Assembly (NCBI GenBank): GCA_002005505.1
Contig: KV908537.1
Span: forward strand, 204,359 to 268,358
Direction: 5' to 3'
Origin: Botryococcus braunii
Lineage: Eukaryota > Chlorophyta > Trebouxiophyceae
Length of the DNA: 64,000 nucleotides
Shown: piece by piece, positions 11,321-27,590 of the stretch
Position numbering within the stretch: position 1 is the first letter of the stretch
Layout: each line of letters begins with the position of its first letter
Program-made: the position numbers and the translations under genes
The notes under the pieces: generated by a model
What the model was told of the DNA's origin: nothing
The model's input: only the letters and a program-made list of their open reading frames with translations
Databases searched by the model: none

Positions 11321-13537
11321 GTGCAGCAGGGCTGTCAGCCTTACTGGTGCTGTTCCCTTCTCTCTCTCTCTCTCCCTGGTTGCCAGAATAAGGTACATTA
11401 TGTACCTTATGCTGGGACTGGGCAGTACTGCCGGGATTATCTGATCCTTCTCAAGTCTCTCTCTCTCTCCTTGACTACTGGACTCATTTGCAGCACCCTT
11501 AGATTCTCGCACCTTCCGCAATGCAGAGGGGAGCAGCAGCTCTCTCTCTCTCCTGGACTCACACTTGGGCACACTACCCAGACTTGCCTGAGCTGCGCCT
11601 ACAATGTCAGCCTGCACACCATAAGCATGACTAGCCAGTGACTGGGATTGGGCACCAGCTTCCCCTACTGCTGGCATGTCTAACCCACTGCTCTCATCTC
11701 TTACATCTGCACCGAACATAGCCTCGACTGTCTCAACCTGCCCCTGCATATCAGGGAGACCAACCATGTTTGGCTCACTCACAATTGCCTGCCCTGGGTC
11801 AGGGGCATGCAATGGGATGTCAGAATGCTCTCTCCTAGCCACGCGCTGTACATAACGCTGCTCCCTTGTAAGGGTGGTCCCTGGAGGAAGGGGAATTTGT
11901 GACTTCCCCTGCATTCGCAACCCCTCTTGTACCTTCTGCATTTTTTCTACCTGGGATTGAGTTTCTACACCCCCCCTGGCCAGATTCTGCATATGCTCAA
12001 GCACCGACCACGAGTGCTGAGATGGTTCTGGGGTCCCAACAGTAGAATCCAGGCTGGTGGGGGTTCCTTGGTCATGTGCTGCTATGGTCCCGTCTCCAGA
12101 CTGATCCCCAGCACAAAGTCCAGAGGTCCCAGGAGCCCCAGTGGAAAGCGTCTCCACTCCATGGTCATCCTCCTCATCCCAGAACGTGGGTGGAGCAGCA
12201 GAGGGAATTGCTTGAGGCGTTGCCAGATTCTCACTGCCAAGGGGGGGTGATATCCTAGAATCATAGACAGACCCAGGCTGGACCTTTGATAGACCCACTC
12301 TCTCAGCCCCCCTCAAGTGCTCGATAAAGCTGACGTCCCTACTCTCCTTCCACACTCCATTCCCCACGTACACACGATACGCTTTAGACTGGGGACAATA
12401 ACCAGTAAACATCCCAGGGATGGTCTTGGGCCCAAAAACAGACCTTTGGCCACTGGGAATGTGCACATGGGCTACACAGCCAAACGTGCGCAGCACAGAC
12501 ACATCAGGTTTGACACCAAAGAATAATTCCATGGGGGTCAGGGACCTGCCTGAAGTAGGACCCACATTGTAGAGGAGGGTAGCTGTCTCAAGCGCCTCCT
12601 TCCAAAGGGAAGGGTCTGCTGCAGCATGGACCAACAGAGTCCTTGTTCGCTCCTTCAGGGTCCTATTCATCCTCTCCGCCACCCCATTCTGCTGAGGCGT
12701 GTAGGGCGCTGAGGACTCCATCTTAGTGCCCTGCTGAGCACAAAACTCTTTGAATTGCTGGTTCAGGAACTCTGAACCCCTGTCAGTCCTCACACACTTC
12801 ACAACTGTGCCTCGTTGGGTCTGCCAAAAACGGAGCAGGTCTATCACAGCCTTTGGGATGCAATCCTTTGACTTCACAGGCAGGGAGGCAACTTGGTGTG
12901 AACTTTCATCCACTTCAGTGACCCAATACCGTTCACCTGTGATGGCAGGAGGTGATATGGGACCCACAGTATCCACATGGACTCTATCGAGTGGGTTATG
13001 TGCAGGCCTGGAAGATACAGGGAAAGGAGGTCTGGAGTGTTTCCCTTGTATACACGATTCACAGTGCTTGGGGCACTCAGAGCAGGGAGCAAGGGAGATA
13101 TTGATTCCTGTAACCAGATCTTCCTTGGAGAACCTCTGCATGCTGCTGGCACCAGGATGACCTAACCTAGCATGCCACAGAGATCTCTCGCTACACACGT
13201 GTCCTTTCCTAAGATGAGACGCCTCAGCCATGTGATCAATATGTCTGCAGCCAACTTGCTGCCCTCTGACAGGACTAACAAACTCCAAAAAAAACAGACC
13301 TCGTGCGCGGGTGATATCTCCACACCACCCTTCAGGTCCCTTCATGGCTGTGTAACCACCTGCAGTGTCAGTCAGGAAAGATGCTCCATCCTGAATTGCA
13401 CCAGTGACTGAAATGAGGTTGGTATGCGCAGAAGGAACACACTGCACATTGTGCAGCCAGAATACTTCGTGCCTTGCATTCACAAGGCATACAGACCCAG
13501 ATGCAATGATTCCTCCCTTGGCGTCTGAGGTTGCCAA
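11255..13537 (-). pseudogene. Family 1 integrase and linker (upstream frame)
   Basis: After the hAT insertion point the frame continues the protease-to-integrase spacer, then the integrase zinc domain (LWHARLGHPG ... CPKHCESCIQGK), the core with DTVGPI, VRTDRGSEF and PQQNGVAERMNRT (DD-E catalytic triad), and the copia C-terminal FFGVKPDVS...FTGYCPQSKAYR region. A linker of over 300 residues rich in S, E, Q and G, with RERERE runs encoded by (GA)n, follows. Bases 13,538 upward belong to hAT, although an open frame runs on to 13,780 by chance. Subtracting hAT and one target duplication joins this frame in phase to the gag frame. Confidence 0.88.
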
Positions 13538-15840
13538 CAGGGTTTTATTTTTTGGCCGTTGGCAGCCAACTTGGCCGCAGGGTGGCAAATTTTGGCGGAA
13601 TTGGCTGCAAAGCACGGCAGTTGGACGTACCCGGCCGGCAATTTTGACCGCAAACGTTTTTGATCGAGGGTTTTCATCGGCCTTCGATGGCCGCAAGTGG
13701 TTTTCATGTTCGCGCCCTGCGTCGGCCAGATGGCCGCACGGCCTTAGGGGTTTTCGCTCTTGTCCGGCCATTCGAACCAAAATTGCCTTCGGCTAGATCG
13801 ACGATCAGGGTCCTCGAGTCGAGGTCTTCGAGTCGGAGTTCGACTGCTCACTCATTCGTTGCGCGACTCCTCCACTTTGGTACCCATGGACACCACAAGT
13901 CTGAATCCGATGTGGATTACATCATGTCACATGATTCATTTGTTACGAATCTTGCAATACAGTACGTCGACCTGGGCGACTCGCCCACTGCAATAGGCGG
14001 GTTTCTGTTGCCGATTCAAAATTGCCAGCACTTGCGGAGTCCGCACTGCGGCTAGACATACTTAACCTCATCTAGAGCCCTTATTTATTGTTTCAGCAGG
14101 GGAGGCTAGGAGCTCCAACGTGAATAACATTGAATAAGCACGTATTGAGATGACGTTGAAACAAACAACAACCTTTGGACTGCCTGCAGGAGGCCAGGAA
14201 ACTCAGCATATGATCCAGAGAGAGTACATCACCAACGGCGGCGAATTTGCGAGCACCTTGTGGATATCATTCACAAATGTCCAGGAAAACATGTTAGAGA
14301 GTCAACAAACTAATGGAAAATCTCCTTTGTTTTGGAACAATGACGGCACATTGAAGTATGCTGCGGGCGTACACATTGATCATGAACTTTAGCTGCATAT
14401 AACGTTAACTTCCATGCGAGGACGTGCTAAGCTTACTTCAGTGACTGAGGAGCCTGTGGATGAACAAGGCTTCTTGGGTGAGTCCAGTATACTTGTATGC
14501 TGCGTTATGTTTGCCAATGCCAGTCTTCTGGTACCACCGGTGTCATAAATATGACACCTTTGTAATGGCTTTAAAAGCAAATGGGATACAAGCATTCCAA
14601 TGGCACCTCTAAAGTTGTTAGCATGTTGCATTGCAGGAGTAGTAGAAGAAGTCAAAGCACAAGTGACTCTTGCGGCCAACCTAGCGTTGGACAAGATGCG
14701 TTTTCTTATAAAGCACGATAATGTAACGGATGCCTTTAGGGTATTGCAACTACCCTTTTGGATTGATCACAAGGACGACGATCAAGATGAACTCATGACT
14801 CAAGTGAAGGAAAAGGTCGAAGTTCTGAAGATGCATTACGGAAGGCCAGCGTACCTAGCAAGTGGAGAGGAGGTTGCACCTTTGGTTTCTTCTTCTGGCT
14901 TGGACCAAGAATTTGCCTTCTTCACTGGCAGGTATCGCCGGTGGTTTTTGCCTTTCCAATCTTCTATTGCATGAGCATGTACAAATCGCTCATCATGTTG
15001 GCAATAACATTTTTCTGTATTATTTTCCTCTAAGGAGATCGTGTTTACATACATGCATGTGTGGATTGGAAAGCCGGCTATGCGTAACCGTATGAGAGCT
15101 TTGCCTCATTCACATTGCATATAATTTCATTAAGAAGCCACTTGGCTGGAACAACCTACTTATGCTAAATAAGTATTTGTGCAGGATGAAGTCGGCGGCT
15201 CGCTGCGCTTTCTCAGTTGAACAAACAACCGAAGCTTTCTGGGAGAGGACATTTGTTAGCGCTGCCCATATTCACATGCCAAACTTTGCGCTGCTGGCAA
15301 GAATCATGATGAGCTTGCCGTCAACCAGCGTGGAGAACGAGAGAACTTTCAGCCTAATGAACCTGCTAAAGAGTGCACTTCGAAATAGAATGGAACAAGA
15401 ACTCCTGCAAAATCTTTGCCGCATTCAACGCAGCCATTACACACCTCAGACGTTTCCGTATGACAAGATGCACAAAGCTTGGATGAGTACTGAGCGATAC
15501 ATGTACGACGTGTAGGTGCGTATCCATGGACATCCATGTTGATGGATAGCTCTTCATTTAACAGTTTTGAGAGTATTATCAGTTGGTCAATAGGGCAAGG
15601 ATCTCCAACACGGATTTTGAGCAGCAGACCGCTTGGACAGTCCAATTTGAAGTCAGGGAACATACAAGAGTTGTGGCCGTAGCTTAAGTGTGTGGCATGG
15701 CGGTCCGTCGGCCTGAGTGGCCGCACATTTTGTAAGCAATGGGAGGTGGCCGGCCATGATTTGCCGCAGGTCAAACGTGCAAGACCCCCTTCATCGGCCA
15801 CTGGGCCGCAAGGCAAAAACTAAAAAAAAAAAAAACCCTG
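13538..15840 (+). mobile_element. hAT-superfamily DNA transposon nested in family 1
   Basis: The ends are CAGGGTTTTA... at 13,538 and its inverted counterpart ...AAAACCCTG ending at 15,840. They are flanked by a perfect 8-bp target duplication GTTGCCAA (13,530-13,537 and 15,841-15,848), as expected for hAT. Subterminal regions are rich in GGCCGCA/GGCCG motifs on both sides (13,554-13,750 and 15,690-15,815), a typical arrangement for hAT transposase binding. At 2.3 kb with an incomplete transposase gene it is probably a deletion derivative. Confidence 0.93.
14150..15515 (+). pseudogene. hAT transposase remnant with dimerisation domain
   Basis: The last segment (15,184-15,515) encodes the hAT C-terminal dimerisation motif: HMPNFALLARIMMSLPSTSV followed by ENERTFS and NRME. 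Candidate introns are 14,478-14,637 (GTGAGT...TTGCAG) and about 14,931-15,183 (GTATCG...GTGCAG), joining segments at 14,150-14,477, 14,638-14,930 and 15,184-15,515. A TAG at about 14,390 breaks the first segment unless another intron lies there. I do not find a BED zinc finger or the catalytic DDE core, and the gene is shorter than autonomous hAT transposases. It is therefore probably inactive. Confidence 0.7.
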
Positions 15841-17219
15841 GTTGCCAAGTGCAGAGGAAGAGGCTGTCCATGCATAACTGGATTATGGAGCAATGAGAGA
15901 TCATTGACTATATGCACAGAGGCACCACTATCTATTAACCAAGATGTGCTGCTAGCTCCATGCGAAGTTGGGGCAAGCACATTGAGAGAGATAAACATCG
16001 CCTCACCAGAAGGAGGGGGTGGAGGTGGTAAATGCCACCCCGGAAACGTGTGTTGACTTGTTGGATAGTTATATGCTGAAGGTGGTCCAGGGCTGGAAGC
16101 GGATGAAGGCGGGCCACCCCGGCCAGATCCATGGTCCCACCAGGCTTGAGGAGACGACTGTGGGCCTCCCTGGCCCCAGTAAGCTGCAGGCCCAACGCTT
16201 GCCGCTTGCATGTTTTGATGCAGAGCCTGCAGCTGCCTGAGCGGTCCGCAGTCAGTCATGAAGTGGCCCTTTGCCTTGCAGAAGTGGCATGTAAGCTCCT
16301 CTCTGGGCCTTCTTGCCCTGCCAGGTCCACGCCCCCTGCCACCAAAAGTAGTTGCAGAGGGGCCAGCGGGAGGCTGTTCGTTTGCTGGTAGTGCTGCTCC
16401 AACTCCCGGTACTGCTCCCACTCCTGGTGCAGCTCCAGCGCTTGATGACGCTCCAGCTACCCCCCCAGAGGGACCAGCCACTGCTGCACCTGCCATGGCC
16501 TGAGGTGTTCCCTCTGCAGGTGGGTCCTTGTACCCACGGCTGGCTGCGGCGCGCAGGATTCTTTGAATCAGCTCCAATGGCGGCTTGTCGGTTGCCATAA
16601 CCTCCAGGGACTCGAGCCTCAGCACAGGAGGGAGGCCCTTCACCATCAGCTCCCCAACATTGTGGTCCAAGAGGATGAACGCGTTGTTTCTGAGACTTGT
16701 AGCCAGATCCATCATTCTGTAGAGGTAGACCTTGAGTGTCTCCCCTGTCTTGATGCCCTGCTCCATTTCCTTGTACCACTCAAGGTTGATGTCTTGGTTG
16801 CTCCCTCCAGTGTGACTGTTCTTCACCCACGTGATGAAGTCGAACGCTGCTTTGTGGCATGAGATCTGAGAATGCCAGATGACTGGAACTGACTGGATCA
16901 GCCACTGCTTGATGGCTGAGTTCTCCACCGACCCTAGCATTGGCCTCTCCAAAGCCGCTCTGACCCCCTTGGTGTTTGCGCACGCCTCCAAAGCTTCATA
17001 CCAAAATTCAAAATTGCGCCCTCCATCATCAAGCATGACAGTCATCTTTGGATTAGAGGTATTGGGGATGTAGGCTGCCTTGTCAATCTCCACCTTTGGT
17101 TCTGCAGTGGCTGATTGTGTCCCAGTCATAGACTGCCCTGGAGTGGCCCCACTGACTTCTCCAGGTTGAGACATTGCTGTTTCACTGCTACTTTCCTTTT
17201 CTTTGCCCCTTTTTGTCAT
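15841..17219 (-). CDS. Family 1 gag, zinc knuckle and start of protease (interrupted)
   Basis: The ATG at 17,219 begins a gag of the copia type. A CHFCKAKGHFMTDC knuckle (CX2CX4HX4C) lies near residue 305, followed by a glycine/proline-rich stretch and the protease motif SWLIDSGASVHIVND near residue 425. The frame runs into hAT at 15,840. Arithmetic across hAT (459 codons plus 2 nt, then 13,529) shows the frame is preserved with the integrase frame on the far side. Confidence 0.85.
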
Positions 17220-17595
17220 ACTATTGTCACTTCACCAGCCAAACTTACTCATAAACTTCTGGAATGCAGCAATACCCTACAATTCCCTCCATGTCATGGA
17301 AATTTACCAGCCAGTCTTGCACAGTAGTAGCAGATATGTTCCCCTCAGAAGTTTGCGCTGGAGTCCGGCCCGACTCACTCAGTGCTTCTAGACAACGTCT
17401 ATGAATGATGAAGCACAGCTAAAACTTCAATTATGAATTTCCCAGAGAGGTAAACTGTGAGTAAGATAATGGTCCTGGTACACTCGAGTTCCCTTGCGCC
17501 GCTGCGCCATGCTCAAGCTCCTTTGTTGACGCTTACGTCTGACCCATCCGTAGACGACCTTCACTCCTGCTTTTACTTGGCTCAGCTGGAAGGGC
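17220..17595 (-). other. Family 1 5' untranslated leader
   Basis: Sequence between the primer binding site and the gag ATG. Short frames here have no domain. Confidence 0.7.
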
Positions 17596-17609
17596 GTGGG
17601 CCCATAACC
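17596..17609 (-). other. Primer binding site, half tRNA-iMet type
   Basis: In sense it reads GGTTATGGGCCCAC, immediately after the LTR. This is complementary to the anticodon-loop end of initiator methionine tRNA (GGGCCCAUAACC), the primer type known for Drosophila copia, which uses a 39-nt 5' half tRNA. Confidence 0.88.
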
Positions 17610-18303
17610 TGTGAAAGGTTATGGGCAATCGGCTTTCCCTGTACAAAGCAGACAGGTCGTCAATAGACGAAGTTACTCCAGCTACAGTCCGTACGACTGT
17701 CTGCTGAGTGCCACACACAACTGTTGGACAAGACTAGCATCTGGTGATGCCCAGCATCTTTCACAACCAGTTCCGTTACATCATTATCTTGTACACAAGC
17801 ACCGATCAAGCAATCACTAGATAAGGCTCTAGACGGCTACGTTCAAGTACATGCCTATACTCCCTGAAGTCACTGTCCCTTATCTGTTTGAGTGACTACA
17901 GGGTACACTAAGCTTGTTCACTCTCACAATAGCAACAATGATACAACACACACTGCCGCACCGTACATGTACAAAGCAGACAGGTCGTCAATAGACGAAG
18001 TTACTCCAGCTACAGTCCGTACGACTGTCTGCTGAGTGCCACACACAACTGTTGGACAAGACTAGCATCTGGTGATGCCCAGCATCTTTCACAACCAGTT
18101 GGTATTCACTCCGGTGGGGCAGCCTTAAGAGTTCATCCAACAAACGTGTGATCTAGATAGGATTGTACCTTATGTTCGAAAACGTCCAGAATCTGCCGTG
18201 TCTCAAGGTACCTTATGTTCTCAATGGACCCATATCCTAATAGTGCACACATGAAGATCACTTAAAGCACAAGGCATTCAATAATAATGTTCAGAACTCA
18301 ACA
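17610..18303 (-). repeat. Family 1 5' LTR
   Basis: 694 bp. Direct repeats lie at 17,640-17,772 and 17,968-18,100 as in the other LTR. A ten-base inverted repeat straddles the LTR/internal junction (17,600-17,609 against 17,617-17,626, 7-nt loop). Confidence 0.95.
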
Positions 18304-18420
18304 CATCTTGCCACGTAAATGGCCAAAGGTGGCCCCAATGCCTGAAGCTGTTGAAAGCATGACATCTAAATGACGAGCCTGGGTCACCTGAGGCAGGGGT
18401 TGACCCTCATACATAACGGG
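18304..18420 (-). pseudogene. LINE ORF2 right piece (continues at 8,981)
   Basis: On the minus strand this reads [21 protein letters not shown], the palm-to-thumb segment of a LINE reverse transcriptase. It continues in phase with MWGAWSTI on the other side of the copia insertion. It is cut off at 18,420 by a GGAA repeat next to another LINE end. Confidence 0.65.
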
Positions 18421-18431
18421 AGGAAGGAAGG

Positions 18432-18865
18432 AAGGAAACATTACATCCAGGACCAGCCATTATGGCTGAAGGGATGACGACATAACTGTCGAAAATCTAT
18501 ATCCACCACTAAGAGTTGGATGTCCCTGAAGCATTCATGTAGGCCTTTAAAGCGTTAACCACAAACCTTGCAACCCCTTCACCGTCTTGCTGCCATATGA
18601 AGCGAGTAAGTGATCTTACTCGCAGGTGGAAAAGGTGGCTAAACTGAGATCGAATATGTTCTACCAACGGGCAAATGAACAGGAAATGAAACTCATCTCC
18701 CACCATCCCTAATGAACACCTAGTACAAATCCTCTCATCACGTGGGATCCCTTGCCGTCTGCCAGTGTCAATTGGGAGGTCATGACATCCTAAGCGGAAT
18801 CGTAAAAGGGTTCTTACAGTCTTCACGGGGAGATGAAGTCTTGGGGCACCTCTATGCAGAGGCAC
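18432..18865 (-). pseudogene. Second LINE 3' fragment
   Basis: The minus frame 18,865-18,509 encodes LLRFRLGCHDLPIDTGRR, the cysteine pair CTRC, and DEFHFLFICPLVEHIR, i.e. the same C-terminal zinc region as at 5,673 but from a different LINE lineage. About 75 nt of 3' sequence follow. There is no reverse transcriptase core, so it is a 5'-truncated insertion. Confidence 0.65.
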
Positions 18866-19714
18866 ATGTTAAAAACCATCTATAATATCTACAATACAAT
18901 GCCCTAGCTGACAGACATGAACGAGGAGAAGGGTGTAAGCATTCCCACAACAGATCTGCCTGGCGATCAAGGAGGTCTCGGACCCGACGCACATCAATAC
19001 CTCCTCCGCGAGCCCCCCTCAGCCTCAGCCCTCCGAGAGCCCCCCTCAGCCAAGAAAATAGGCCACCATGTTTGGTAGGCCGATCGCCGATCGGTCGCTT
19101 CAATTCGAATTTCAGGACTCCTGAATCAGGAGTATCGGCATTGACGAAGTGGCTTGAGTGGAGCAGCGAATGTGGATTTCCACAAACCATTTGCGCAGTC
19201 TACAAGATGATTTCGGTAATCCGGAACGCAACAATGACCTTGCAGTGTGGTGGTCGGGTCGTGTAGGACCTCGTCTCTGGGCCCAGACAAAATCATGTAC
19301 GTCAAGCTCCATGACCTCCGCTCTCTTGTATTTTTGTACTCCGAAATTGCCACGTTTATTACTCTAGATTCAAATGCAAAAGTTGAGGGGTAGCAAAGTC
19401 TATTAATTCTTCTGTAAGACCGAAAATGACCCTCGTTGTGTGTCCCTGAACACCCTACGAGTGATCGTGTTGTCGTACGAATGCCTCCTCCTCTTGTGGA
19501 TCTTCTCCACTCCACGAGCCTTCCAATGATGTGGAAACCGGGGATAGTCGACAAGTTGTCGGGATTTCTCTTGTCTCGGCAAGGAGAAGCAGCAGTTCGA
19601 ATTGCCTGTGGTGCGAATCTCAATCGAAAGTTACAAATTTGTTGCCATGTATTCTTATGCAGTCTGGACGCTCACTTCTTTCTGGGGTATGCTCTGACCA
19701 ACCGGATTTGTCAG
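18866..19714. other. Unassigned DNA
   Basis: Short frames only. A GAGCCCCCCTCAGCC block is repeated at about 19,010 and 19,039. It may contain the upstream part of the gene that follows. Confidence 0.35.
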
Positions 19715-24597
<4,883 letters not shown>

Positions 24598-24643
24598 GGC
24601 CCCCTCTCCCTCCCTCCCCCCCCCCTTCACACACACGCACGGA

Positions 24644-24660
24644 GAGACAACACACACACA

Positions 24661-24714
<54 letters not shown>

Positions 24715-24730
24715 CACACATACACACAGT
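24644..24730. repeat. (CA)n microsatellite
   Basis: CA repeat flanked by C-runs and CT-rich sequence. Confidence 0.96.
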
Positions 24731-24934
24731 CTCTCTTCCTCTGTCCGCGCCCCCCCCCCCCTGCACGGCCGTCTTTTCCTCTCTCCCTTCTTCTCCCCCA
24801 TGGACCCCCCCCCCCTTTGCCGTTTCCCATGCTTCCCTCAATTCTCCCTCCTCCTTCCTTTCTCAAATGCACGTCCATGTTCAAACACAAAGATGTGCGA
24901 CCACGTGCATGCACATAGTACATGCCCTCCAAAA

Positions 24935-25334
24935 AAATAGAGGTGTACTTTGAAATTGAATGCTGATGAAGGGGGAATCAGCTGCTTATAACGATCCCAC
25001 GTATGGCTAATTGTTATTATTACCTTGCAGAGAGAATCAAACTGCGCATGTTTGACGGCTAAAACAATATCTTGTAGAGCATTCCGGGTTTAGTGAGAGG
25101 AGTTGTGGCTATCCGTTGTCTTTTTATCCTTCTCGCTCCCATTTCTTTAACAAATCGCCAGTAGGTATTTCTTGGCTTCAATCACTCAATCGGAAAGGAT
25201 TTTGACTGCTGGTAGTGGATTCTGTCCTATTGGGGTGGATTGGGCAGGGACTGGTGAAAGAACCTAACATTAGTATGTGTCAGGGTTTTTTTAGTTACTC
25301 TTTGAACATTGCGCTTTTCTCCTGGTTAATGACG
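24935..25334. other. No gene recognised
   Basis: Spacer between the candidate host gene and the decayed copia family 3 copy. No domain, no repeat seen. Confidence 0.35.
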
Positions 25335-26919
25335 AGGCAAGGCAAGCACATAGAAAACCAATACTAGCAGGTTTGCTGGCATCCCCTCCGGAGTCCCGGG
25401 TACGGAAGACACATGGAGGCATCTCCCCACTGGGTTCTGCCCCATCTTGCTCATGCAAAATGTCTCTAACAATCCTGGCAGATCCTGCCCATGGATTATC
25501 TGAGCTCCGCCTTGTGGCAGATGGCAGATTATCAAAGAATGCAACCTTGCCTCTGGATCTCATCTGACCCAGTACTCTCTGTGCTTCCTGACTCCCGCTC
25601 TCATCCTCTCTCAGATCAGCAGCTATCATCTCTTCATGTTCAGCTACCATCTCAGAATGGTCCACTGCATCATGTACATTGCCAACTCGAAGTCGAGTTT
25701 CACCATCAGATTCACATTTTGCATTAGCAAGCCTCCCCACAGCCTCATCATGCACATGCATTACAAAAGCATTGTCATCGCTACACTGATCAACAGCACT
25801 TGAATCACCCTCCACTGCAGGGTCAGTGTCAACTCCAGTACCCCTCCCAGTACATTCAGCCTCCCCTGCTTCCCCTACGTCGCCTGCTTCCCCTAGTTCC
25901 TTGGACGTTGTAATCTCCCTTTCCTCTGTACTGGTGTCATCCTGTACAGTGACGGTGGTAGGAGCTTCATCAGCAGCTTCGATTCCAGCTAGCTTTGTGG
26001 TGTTACCATTCTTGGGTTGTTCTTTAAGAGCATTTCGTTGCTGCAGACGCTCTGCACGTGTCAAAGCTCCAGGCTGCAATTAGAAACGTGTAGTACCACC
26101 AGGCTAGGGGTATGCGCCCGGGGTGCGTGAAGTTTGAGACTTGGCCAGTGGTACAGCCATGAGTCTCAGTCGGGCTCTCGTGCGAGTCCCTCCACTGGTG
26201 GTTGGTTCAGAGGTCCCATGCCTGGCCTCAGCCTGCATGCGCCTGGCGACCTCACTGACTCCAGATGCTTGGCTCCAGGATGCTGGGCTAGGGGCAGTAG
26301 GGTCAGGAGACGCCACGGGGGATGACGCAAAGGGGGCGCAGGGTGCAGTGGGATCGGGGTGCTTGATGCGCGCAGGGGGTGCGCAAGGTGCAGTGGGGTC
26401 TGGGTGCAGTCGGGCAGTTTGAGGATGAGCTGGGGAGGGTTCATCGTCCTCGCTACTGCTGTCCTCCATGGGGACTGTCGCCTCAGTGGATGCAAGGGTC
26501 TCCATTGCCATGGGATTCAGGTCCTGGTCCAGGCTGGGTCCAGGTTGGGTTGAGGCTGGGTCCGGATCCAGGCTAGATCCAGACTGGGTTACAGATACAA
26601 GACCGGGCCCAGCAGCTTGCAGCCCAATGGCTGACGCACCACTCTGGCTCTCCACAAAATGTACACTCGGGGACACCACAGTCCTACCAGGCAGTCGGAC
26701 CTTGTACCCCTTGGTGTGTGGACAATATCCAACAAACATTCCTGCCTCAAACTGTGGACCTAAAGATGACACCTGGTGTTTGGCATGTTTCACATATGCC
26801 AAACATGCCCAATTGCGCACATGGGACAAATCAGGGACAGAGCCAGTGAACAGTTCAAATGGGGGTTTCTCCTTACCAGAGACTGGCATCACGTTATGTA
26901 AATATGCAGCAGTTAGCAT
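25335..26919 (-). pseudogene. Family 3 integrase C-terminus and linker
   Basis: Frames 26,919-26,104 and 26,079-25,335 encode the copia integrase tail (FELFTGSVPDLSHVRNW, then FVGYCPHTKGYKVRLPG) and a long D/P/S-rich linker. The linker includes the ALTRAERLQQRNA element that also occurs in the intact copies as LTR.QR. A stop at about 26,100 breaks the frame. Confidence 0.75.
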
Positions 26920-27006
26920 AGCATTGCATCCACCCAGAGACTCTCATTTGCCTGAACACCCAACAGCAATGTCATGGCCTTCTCTTTCAATGTTCGATTC
27001 ATTCTC

Positions 27007-27447
27007 TCAGCAACTCCATTTTGCAGATGTCTCAGTGTGAATGCCATTCTCTGTACAGAACCCATGAAACGTTTTATTCAAGAATTCAGTTCCGTTGTCA
27101 GTCCTAACCGCCTTAACCTTGGATTCTGTCTGTCTCTCCGAGTAAGTGATAGTGTCTGTCAAATGAGATGCAATGGTAGCTTTGCTAGTGACTGGTAGTA
27201 CTGAAACGAAATTAGACAACTCATCCACGACTGTGACAAAAAACTTTTCCCCTTCAACGCCAGGAGTTGACATGGCACCAACCGTATCCGCATGTATTCG
27301 ATGCAGTACTCGAGGCGGCTCATGTGAACTTGGCTTGAAAGACGGTTTACACTGCTTTCCCCGAACACAAGGGTCATAGTGAGTATCGCACTTTGAACAA
27401 GGAAGAAGGGACACAGGTGTCCTAGTACACAATTCCTCCCTGCTCAA
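27007..27447 (-). pseudogene. Family 3 integrase zinc and core domain, truncated
   Basis: Encodes the CSKCDTHYDPCVRGKQ cysteines, HADTVGAMS, and VRTDNGTEF, i.e. the first two catalytic aspartates. A deletion near 27,022 removes the YTPQQNG box that would precede the catalytic glutamate. A stop precedes 27,447. Confidence 0.75.
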
Positions 27448-27590
27448 ACGCTCTGTAACTGTCTTCCCGGGATGCCCTAACTCTCATGACAAAGTTTTCG
27501 CAACTTGCAGTTATGTGCAGGTTTGTGCGCAGCATGATGTGCAGACATAGGGTTCACACACACTTGACAAGCCACCTGATATTTGGTGGG

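Larger units (their letters stand above)
8982..18303 (-). mobile_element. Copia family 1 element, complete, with nested hAT
   Basis: A full-length LTR retrotransposon of 9,322 bp including a 2,303-bp hAT insertion. Both LTRs are 694 bp and start TG and end CA; the 5-bp target duplication CATCT lies at 8,977-8,981 and 18,304-18,308. Order of domains on the minus strand is gag, zinc knuckle, protease, integrase, reverse transcriptase, RNase H, which defines Ty1/copia. I noticed one LTR-LTR difference (about 9,510 versus 18,138), so insertion is recent. The polyprotein carries a frameshift near its (GA)n tracts (about 11,280-11,550), so this copy is probably non-autonomous now. Confidence 0.95.

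Noticed and set aside
13538..13780. N-terminal extension of the family 1 integrase frame
   Set aside because: These 81 codons read hAT terminal sequence; the true copia frame continues on the other side of hAT.
16252..16779. 175-codon frame overlapping family 1 gag
   Set aside because: It is a shifted-frame shadow of the Gly/Pro-rich gag coding sequence.
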